Part shown: piece after piece, positions 4,307 through 8,934 of the stretch
How positions within the stretch are numbered: the stretch's first letter is position 1
How the letters are laid out: each line of letters opens with the position of its first letter
NCBI GenBank assembly: GCA_934725795.1
Contig: CAKVCF010000021.1
Location: 1-8,934, forward strand
Source: an uncultured Clostridia bacterium
GTDB taxonomy: Bacteria > Bacillota > Clostridia > Christensenellales > UBA1242
Length of the DNA stretch: 8,934 nt
Direction: 5' to 3'
Notes under the pieces: generated by a model
Databases searched by the model: none
What the model was told of the DNA's origin: nothing
The model's input: the letters and a program-made list of their open reading frames with translations, nothing else
Translations under genes and position numbers: made by a program

Positions 4307-6993
4307 TATTCTTCAATCCTTTTTAAAGTGAAACATTCAATTCTATCGCCAACTGCAACATCATCAAATGTTGTTTTTATGCCGCACTCTCTATCTTTGC
4401 CCGCTTCTTTAACATCGTCTTTAACAATTTTTAAAGATTTAATTTCAGTTGTTGCAATAAGTTCATCGCCACGATAAATTTTTGCATGTTCGCCACGCAC
4501 AATCTTACCATCACGCACAAATGAACCTGCAACAATACCTGTGCTTGAAAGTTTGAACACTGCCCTAACTTCTGCCATACCAAGGTATACTTCTTCGTAT
4601 TTAGGCTCTTTCATACCTTTAATTACACGTTCAATTTCGTCAAGCAATTCGTAAATAATCTTGTATGAATAAATCTTAATTTTCATGCGTTCAGCAGTTG
4701 TTTTAACTTTGCTGTCTTGGCTGACGTTAAATGCTATAACCATAGCGTTAGAAGCGTTTGCCAAAATTAAATCACTTTCGCTAACCGCACCAACACCGCT
4801 GTGAAGAATATTGATTTTTACTTCGTCATTAACAAGCTTCATAATTGATGATTTGATTGCTTCAAGTGAGCCGTTAACATCAGTTTTAAGCACAATATTA
4901 AGAATTTTAACATCTTTTTCGCTTGTCTTTTGCAACAAGTCTTCCAATGTGTTGCCGCCGCTGCCTTTAAGCAATTCTTCTTTTTGTTTTGTCTTACGTT
5001 CTTCAACAATTTGTTTTGAAAGTTTTTCGTCAACAACTGTGAAGGTTTCACCAGCAACTGGTACTTCATTAAAGCCAAGGACTGTAACTGGCATAGAAGG
5101 TGTTGCAACCTTAACTGTGCGTTTATTTTCGTCCATCATTGCTTTAACTTTACATATTGATGTACCTGACACGATTGTATCACCAATATGCAATGAACCA
5201 TCACGCACAATTAATGACGCGATAGCGCCACGGCCTTTATCTAATTTTGCTTCCAAAATTGTACCGATAGCTGGAATATCTGGATTTGCTTTAAGGTCTT
5301 GCATATCTGCAACCAAAAGGATTGTTTCAAGCAATTTATCAATGCCTTCACCAGTGTGAGCAGAGATTTTACAAATAATTGCATCACCGCCCCATGCTTC
5401 TGGCAAAACGTTATGTTCTGCAAGTTGTTGCATAATGCGGTCAGGGTCTGCTTGTGGTTTATCCATTTTGTTGATTGCAACAATCATATGTATATTTGCT
5501 GATTTAATGTGATTGATTGCTTCAACTGTTTGTGGCATTATACCATCATCTGCTGCAACAATCAAAATTGCGATATCTGTTACAGATGCACCACGTGCAC
5601 GCATAGCTGTAAATGCCTCGTGGCCTGGAGTATCAATAAATGTGATATATTTGTTGTTAACATTAACGCGGTAAGCGCCAATAGCTTGTGTGATACCGCC
5701 TGCTTCACCTAAAGTAACTTTTGTTTTACGAATATAGTCCAAAAGGCTGGTTTTACCATGGTCTACGTGCCCCATAACTGTTACAATTGGTGGACGAGCA
5801 ACTGCTTCTTCATCACTATAAGAACGGATGTTCTTTTGCAAATCAAGCAATTTTTCTTCACTTGTTTTATCAAGTTTTTGGATGAGTTCAACACCCATAT
5901 CACTCATAACCAATTCAGCAGTTGAAAAGTCTACTGTTGAGTTGATTGTAACCATCATACCAAGCACCATAAATTTCTTTATAATTTCACTAACTGGACG
6001 ACCAGACACTTCGCTAAGCAATTTGATTGTAATATTATCAGTTGTGATAATAGCTGGACCAGTTGGACGTTCAACAGTCTCAACGGCTTGGTCTTTTTTC
6101 TTTGTGCGAAGCTTACGTGTAACTGACCTATCTTCGTCAACACCATCACTAATCATGCCGCGTTTAAGCAAATCATATTTTGTATAGCCACGTTTTTCTT
6201 CAAAATGTTGACCATCTTTCTTTTTGTTGTTTGCAAAATTGCGTGCAGGGCTTTGTGTGATAACTGGCTGAGCATAATTGATTGCTGGACGTTTGTTATC
6301 TGCGTTAAAGCCAGGTTTTTGTCCTGGTTTAAAGTTAGGATTTGGTCTGCCATTAAAGTTGTTTTGACGGTTAAACCCTTGACCTTGCCCGTTTTGACCA
6401 TTAGGACGATTATAATTATTGTTATAAGGTCTGTTTTGATATTGACCTTGTGGTCTGTTTCCATTATAGTTGCCTTGACCATTTTGGCGGTTATAGCCGT
6501 TAAAGCCGCCATTTTGATTGTTGTTATAAGGGCGTCCGTTATTATTGTATCTTTGGCCATTTTGATTATAACCATTGTTATTATAGCCATTTTGGTTATA
6601 GTTATTGTTATAATTATTGCGTTGATAGTTGTTTTGTTGGTTTTGCCCTTGACCATAATTTTGCCTATTTTGTGGCTGAGTTTGTGGTTTAGATTCAACT
6701 TTTGGCGCAGAAACAACTGGTTGAGATGTTTTCTCAACAACTGGCTCTGTTTTTGGTTCTGCTTTAACCTCAACCTTTGGCTCAACTTTTGGTTCAACTG
6801 GTTCAGGTTTCTTTTCGTTTGCTTTCAAAATTAAGGCTGCTTCTTTATCCTTAACTGAACGCATAACGCCACTCATTTCTAATTTAAGTGTATAATACTT
6901 TTCGCTTAAATTAACCAACATTCTATCTTTAACCATTGATTGAAGTTGTTTAATTGCTCTGTTAAATTCTTGTGGTTTATTGTTTTCTGCCAA
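4306..6993 (-). CDS. infB: Translation initiation factor IF-2
   Basis: GTPase that places fMet-tRNA on the 30S subunit and promotes subunit joining. The start is taken as TTG at 6991-6993, giving 895 residues, because a strong AAGGAG sits 9 nt before it; the frame stays open to an ATG at 7041 inside ylxQ, but that adds 16 residues with no good site. In order: a helical Lys/Glu-rich N-terminus (1-60), a Pro/Lys/Glu/Val-rich stretch (about 62-104), an Asn/Gly/Gln/Tyr/Arg-rich linker (about 105-234), a basic stretch, an IF2N module (about 321-370, [20 protein letters not shown]), and the G domain with GHVDHGKT (408-415), DTPGHEAF (454-461), NKMD (508-511) and SAHTG (544-548). Domains II, III and the fMet-tRNA-binding C-terminus follow, ending in the typical [20 protein letters not shown]. 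The first IF2N module found in many IF2s is not recognisable. It lies 28 nt after ylxQ and overlaps rbfA by 1 nt. Confidence 0.98.
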   Translation of the reverse strand: MAENNKPQEFNRAIKQLQSMVKDRMLVNLSEKYYTLKLEMSGVMRSVKDKEAALILKANEKKPEPVEPKVEPKVEVKAEPKTEPVVEKTSQPVVSAPKVESKPQTQPQNRQNYGQGQNQQNNYQRNNYNNNYNQNGYNNNGYNQNGQRYNNNGRPYNNNQNGGFNGYNRQNGQGNYNGNRPQGQYQNRPYNNNYNRPNGQNGQGQGFNRQNNFNGRPNPNFKPGQKPGFNADNKRPAINYAQPVITQSPARNFANNKKKDGQHFEEKRGYTKYDLLKRGMISDGVDEDRSVTRKLRTKKKDQAVETVERPTGPAIITTDNITIKLLSEVSGRPVSEIIKKFMVLGMMVTINSTVDFSTAELVMSDMGVELIQKLDKTSEEKLLDLQKNIRSYSDEEAVARPPIVTVMGHVDHGKTSLLDYIRKTKVTLGEAGGITQAIGAYRVNVNNKYITFIDTPGHEAFTAMRARGASVTDIAILIVAADDGIMPQTVEAINHIKSANIHMIVAINKMDKPQADPDRIMQQLAEHNVLPEAWGGDAIICKISAHTGEGIDKLLETILLVADMQDLKANPDIPAIGTILEAKLDKGRGAIASLIVRDGSLHIGDTIVSGTSICKVKAMMDENKRTVKVATPSMPVTVLGFNEVPVAGETFTVVDEKLSKQIVEERKTKQKEELLKGSGGNTLEDLLQKTSEKDVKILNIVLKTDVNGSLEAIKSSIMKLVNDEVKINILHSGVGAVSESDLILANASNAMVIAFNVSQDSKVKTTAERMKIKIYSYKIIYELLDEIERVIKGMKEPKYEEVYLGMAEVRAVFKLSSTGIVAGSFVRDGKIVRGEHAKIYRGDELIATTEIKSLKIVKDDVKEAGKDRECGIKTTFDDVAVGDRIECFTLKRIEE
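6292..6681 (-). repeat. Imperfect Asn/Gly/Tyr-rich coding repeat in infB
   Basis: This stretch encodes a degenerate series of units such as [17 protein letters not shown] and QNGQG, visible in the DNA as recurring TTATAA, CCATTTTG and TTATTGTT on the plus strand. A hand count gives 45 Asn in 130 residues, ten Arg spaced 6-23 apart, and a Tyr or Phe every few residues. There is no Asp or Glu until near the end. Units vary too much in length to be a tandem microsatellite, but slippage expansion is a plausible origin. Confidence 0.8.
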
Positions 6994-7008
6994 TCTAAAT
7001 TTCTCCTT
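6991..7008 (-). promoter_or_regulatory. Ribosome binding site and TTG start of infB
   Basis: The minus strand reads AAGGAG (7003-7008), then 9 nt, then TTG (6991-6993). This is the best ribosome binding site in the gap after ylxQ and decides the infB start. The rare TTG codon would lower initiation relative to ATG. Confidence 0.78.
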
Positions 7009-7021
7009 ATTATTTAGGCTT

Positions 7022-7309
7022 TTATTTACCAACGCTTTCAACTATCGCTTTGCTAAGTTCTAGGTGCGTTAAACCTAAAATTTTAATATCGTTTTGATTG
7101 ATTAAACTATCTAATTGTTCGGTTGTTTCAATCACTGGACAATTATGTTTAACACCAAGGTTTTTTGCCAGATTTTTTAAATTATCACTGGCAGTGTGGC
7201 ATACCATAATCAAATATAATGGTTTTTTGTTGACTTTAAGTGATGTTTGACCAGTAATTAAATTGCCAGATTTTTTTGCAAACCCTAAATAACTAACAAT
7301 CTTGTTCAT
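7022..7309 (-). CDS. ylxQ: YlxQ, ribosomal protein L7Ae-like RNA-binding protein
   Basis: A 95-residue protein of the L7Ae/L30e family, which bind kink-turn RNA. The N-terminal NKIVSYLGFAKKSGNLITGQ is the family signature; LYLIMVCHTASDN (about 31-43) is the central strand and turn, and PVIETTEQLDSLI and ILGLTHLELSKAI follow as in other members. Its cellular role in Bacillota is poorly defined; its fixed place between ylxR and infB suggests a part in RNA structure or ribosome function. The start is the ATG at 7307-7309, with AGGTGA 2 nt upstream; the GTG two codons earlier lies within that site and is rejected. It overlaps the end of ylxR by 17 nt and ends 28 nt before infB. Confidence 0.94.
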   Translation of the reverse strand: MNKIVSYLGFAKKSGNLITGQTSLKVNKKPLYLIMVCHTASDNLKNLAKNLGVKHNCPVIETTEQLDSLINQNDIKILGLTHLELSKAIVESVGK

Positions 7310-7550
7310 ACTCACCTATTTTTAAATAAATTTCATCACCAACATTTGTTTTAAAAGCACGGTTTAAAAGGTGTTTTTTTACTGCCAAATTTATGCAATT
7401 TTTATCTTTACAAATATATGCACCCCTTCCATTAATTTTATGTTGTGTATCTAACATAAATTCACCATTAACACGGGCTATGCGTAACATTTCAACTTGC
7501 AATTTGGCTTGTCTGCAAGCAATGCAGCGTCTTTCTGTTTTTACGTGCAC
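7293..7550 (-). CDS. rnpM: YlxR family RNA-binding protein (RNase P modulator RnpM)
   Basis: An 85-residue DUF448/YlxR protein. The family was long known only as a nucleic-acid-binding neighbour of nusA; the B. subtilis member is now described as a modulator of RNase P. Seen: the N-terminal RRCIACR (residues 7-13), LRIAR, GRGAYIC (41-47) and a C-terminal KKHLLNRAF (58-66). Four cysteines (9, 12, 47, 52) form CX2C and CX4C pairs, typical of many members and suggestive of metal binding, though that is an inference. The start is a GTG at 7548-7550, with AGGTGG 4 nt upstream; that site shares bases with the nusA stop codon. It lies 8 nt after nusA and overlaps ylxQ by 17 nt. Confidence 0.95.
   Translation of the reverse strand: MHVKTERRCIACRQAKLQVEMLRIARVNGEFMLDTQHKINGRGAYICKDKNCINLAVKKHLLNRAFKTNVGDEIYLKIGEYEQDC
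7312..7317 (-). promoter_or_regulatory. Ribosome binding site fixing the ylxQ start
   Basis: AGGTGA on the minus strand ends 2 nt before the ATG at 7309, inside the ylxR reading frame. It closely mirrors the spoIIIAC site (AGGTGGTGAGTATG versus AGGTGAGTATG) and excludes the upstream GTG as a start. Confidence 0.75.
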
Positions 7551-7558
7551 TTTGCCAC

Positions 7559-8683
7559 CTAGTCTTCAATATCGCTGAAAATGTCGTCATCAAGCACAAT
7601 GCTTGCACCAGTTGTTTCAACAACATCATTTGTTTTCTTTTCTTGTGCGTGTGTTGCTGGTTTAACATCGATTTTGTAACCAGTAAGTTTTGCTGCCAAA
7701 CGCACATTGTGGCCGCCTTTACCGATTGCCAAAGAAAGTTTGTTTTCAGGCACTTGAACATTTGCAACGCCTGCAACTGTGTCAACTGTGATTTCACTAA
7801 CTTCTGCTGGGCTTAATGCTGCAATGATATAGTCTGCTGGATTTTCGCTGTAATTGATAATATCAATCTTTTCGCCATTCAATTCGTTGATAACATTGTT
7901 AATACGTGCACCTTTGTTACCGATGCAAGCACCAACTGGGTCAAGGTTTGGCACACTTGTTGTAACAGCAATTTTTGTGCGCATACCTGCTTCACGTGCG
8001 ATTGAAACAATGCTTACTTCACCATTGTTAAGTTCTGGCACTTCCATTTCAAGCAAAAGTTTAACAAAATTTGCGTGTGTACGTGTTACTTGAACAACTG
8101 CACCACGGAAGTCGTCTTTAATATAACGAACATAAACTTTAATGCGGTCGCCAATATGAAAGTTGTCAGTTGGCAACATATCACGTTTTGTAAGCAAACC
8201 TTCAAGTGTTGTGCCACCAATTTCAAGGTAAACATTTTCACCATCAATACGTTTAACGTTGGCAACAATCAATTTGCCTTCTTTTTCAGCAATATCTTTA
8301 TAAATTGATTGTTTTTCAATTTCTTTGATTTTTTGTGTGATAACTTGTTTTGCAGTTTGAACAGCAATACGGTTAAAGTCTTTTGTGCTTTCTTCTTGCA
8401 TAACTAAATCGCCAACTTTATAACTGTGTTTGATTTGTTTTGCTTCTTCCAAAGAAATTTCTTTTTCTTCATCTTCAACATTATCAACCACTGTGCGGTA
8501 TGAATAAATTTTGATTGTGTTTTTCTCTGGTGAAAGTTTAACTTGTGCATTTTTTGCCATACCACTATTCTTTTTGTATGCAGCGGTAAGGGCTTGTTCC
8601 AATGCTGAAATAAACACTTCTTCATTAATGCCTTTTTCGGCTTCCAAATCTTTTAATGCTTCAAAAAAGTCTTTGTTAATCAT
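7559..8683 (-). CDS. nusA: Transcription termination/antitermination protein NusA
   Basis: Binds RNA polymerase and nascent RNA, and modulates pausing, intrinsic termination and antitermination. At 374 residues it matches the compact Bacillota form (B. subtilis 371) without the C-terminal repeats of proteobacteria. The N-terminal polymerase-binding domain covers about 1-125, the S1 domain about 135-200 (EGKLIVANVKRIDGENVYLEIG), KH1 about 225-290 with DPVGACIGNKGARI carrying the GxxG loop, and KH2 about 300-345 with LAIGKGGHNVRLAAKLTGYKID. The last 12 residues are acidic (LDDDIFSDIED). The ATG at 8681-8683 has AAGGAG 11 nt upstream. It follows rimP by 15 nt and precedes ylxR by 8 nt. Confidence 0.99.
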   Translation of the reverse strand: MINKDFFEALKDLEAEKGINEEVFISALEQALTAAYKKNSGMAKNAQVKLSPEKNTIKIYSYRTVVDNVEDEEKEISLEEAKQIKHSYKVGDLVMQEESTKDFNRIAVQTAKQVITQKIKEIEKQSIYKDIAEKEGKLIVANVKRIDGENVYLEIGGTTLEGLLTKRDMLPTDNFHIGDRIKVYVRYIKDDFRGAVVQVTRTHANFVKLLLEMEVPELNNGEVSIVSIAREAGMRTKIAVTTSVPNLDPVGACIGNKGARINNVINELNGEKIDIINYSENPADYIIAALSPAEVSEITVDTVAGVANVQVPENKLSLAIGKGGHNVRLAAKLTGYKIDVKPATHAQEKKTNDVVETTGASIVLDDDIFSDIED

Positions 8684-8698
8684 TTTCTTACGTTCTCC

Positions 8699-8934
8699 TT
8701 AAAACTCTATATATGGTGTGATATATGCAATATCAGCGTTAGATATTGTTATGTTTTGATTGTCAACATTAAATTGTGTTGCATTTTCATCTCTAGATAA
8801 TAATGTTGCAACAAACTCTTTTCTGCCGTCAAGTTTGCGGTATAATTTAACCTCAACCTTTTCGCCAGCATATTTTTTAAATTGCCAATCAAATTTAAGT
8901 GGTTTATCTAATCCATAACTTGAAACGTCAAGTG
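8699..8934 (-). CDS. rimP: Ribosome maturation factor RimP, C-terminal part (cut by window edge)
   Basis: Only the last 77 residues and the TAA stop are present; the start lies beyond the right edge. RimP assists early 30S assembly and is nearly always the first gene of the nusA-infB operon, which fits here. The visible part contains LDVSSYGLDKPLK, the counterpart of the family motif VSSPGLDRPL, followed by FKKYAGEKVEVKLY, as at the start of the C-terminal SH3-like domain. It ends with NADIAYITPYIEF, typical of RimP C-termini. The usual proline of the motif is replaced by tyrosine. The gap to nusA is 15 nt and holds the nusA ribosome binding site. This gene has no ATG in the visible region and was found by translating the end of the window. 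Confidence 0.93.
   Translation of the reverse strand, partial: LDVSSYGLDKPLKFDWQFKKYAGEKVEVKLYRKLDGRKEFVATLLSRDENATQFNVDNQNITISNADIAYITPYIEF

Noticed and set aside
4811..5359. Plus-strand open frame of 182 codons opposite the infB 3' half
   Set aside because: Rich in Ser, Leu and Thr, as expected from the complement of Lys/Glu/Asp codons; infB explains the region completely.
6420..6660. Short recurring motifs considered as a CRISPR array or microsatellite
   Set aside because: Unit length and spacing are irregular, there are no uniform spacers, and the reading frame of infB is kept throughout; it is a coding repeat.
6205..6834. Long plus-strand open frame opposite the IF2 linker, very rich in Ile/Val/Leu
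   Set aside because: It is the antisense of an Asn/Tyr/Gln-rich coding repeat (AAT, AAC and TAT become ATT, GTT and ATA), has no ribosome binding site or family motif, and is fully explained by infB.
7310..7315. GTG start extending ylxQ by two residues
   Set aside because: It falls in the AGGTGAG ribosome binding site of the ATG at 7309.

Overview
The window is an AT-rich chromosomal segment in which every real gene lies on the minus strand, so transcription runs from base 8934 towards base 1. Two facts point to an endospore-forming Bacillota, most likely an anaerobic Clostridia-type lineage. It carries a spoIIIA sporulation cluster, and efp sits directly upstream of spoIIIAA, as in Bacillus and clostridia. 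The genus cannot be read from the sequence alone. No mobile element, CRISPR array, rRNA or tRNA is visible, and I see no obviously novel multi-gene system. The interest lies in how two conserved blocks are joined and in unusual details of individual proteins.

Right block (8934 to 3082, read leftwards): the classic transcription/translation operon rimP (3' part only), nusA, rnpM/ylxR, ylxQ, infB, rbfA, truB. Genes abut or overlap (8 nt gap, 17 nt overlap, 28 nt gap, 1 nt overlap, 14 nt overlap), which suggests one transcript with translational coupling. The products serve 30S maturation (RimP, RbfA), transcript elongation and termination (NusA), RNA binding (YlxR, YlxQ), initiation (IF2) and tRNA pseudouridylation (TruB). 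No intrinsic terminator is visible after truB.

Middle (3081 to 2286): a 94 nt gap holds a good sigma-A-type promoter (TTGGCA, 17 nt, TAGAAT with a TGn extension) driving efp. EF-P is followed about 60 nt later by the only convincing intrinsic terminator in the window.

Left block (2285 to 1): spoIIIAA, AB, AC, AD and the start of AE, tightly packed with ATGA overlaps. They encode the mother-cell part of the SpoIIIA-SpoIIQ channel that supports forespore development and sigma-G activity. AF, AG and AH would lie beyond base 1.

Several starts are corrected from the longest open frames using ribosome binding sites: infB to a TTG at 6993, spoIIIAC to 860, ylxQ to 7309. spoIIIAA is moved to 2285 because the longer frame runs through the efp terminator. 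The most unusual features are an acid-free Asn/Gly/Gln/Tyr/Arg-rich linker of about 127 residues in IF2, an IF2 N-terminus that does not resemble the usual first IF2N module, a seven-residue insertion in the N-terminal domain of EF-P, and the unclear way spoIIIA transcription starts next to a terminator.
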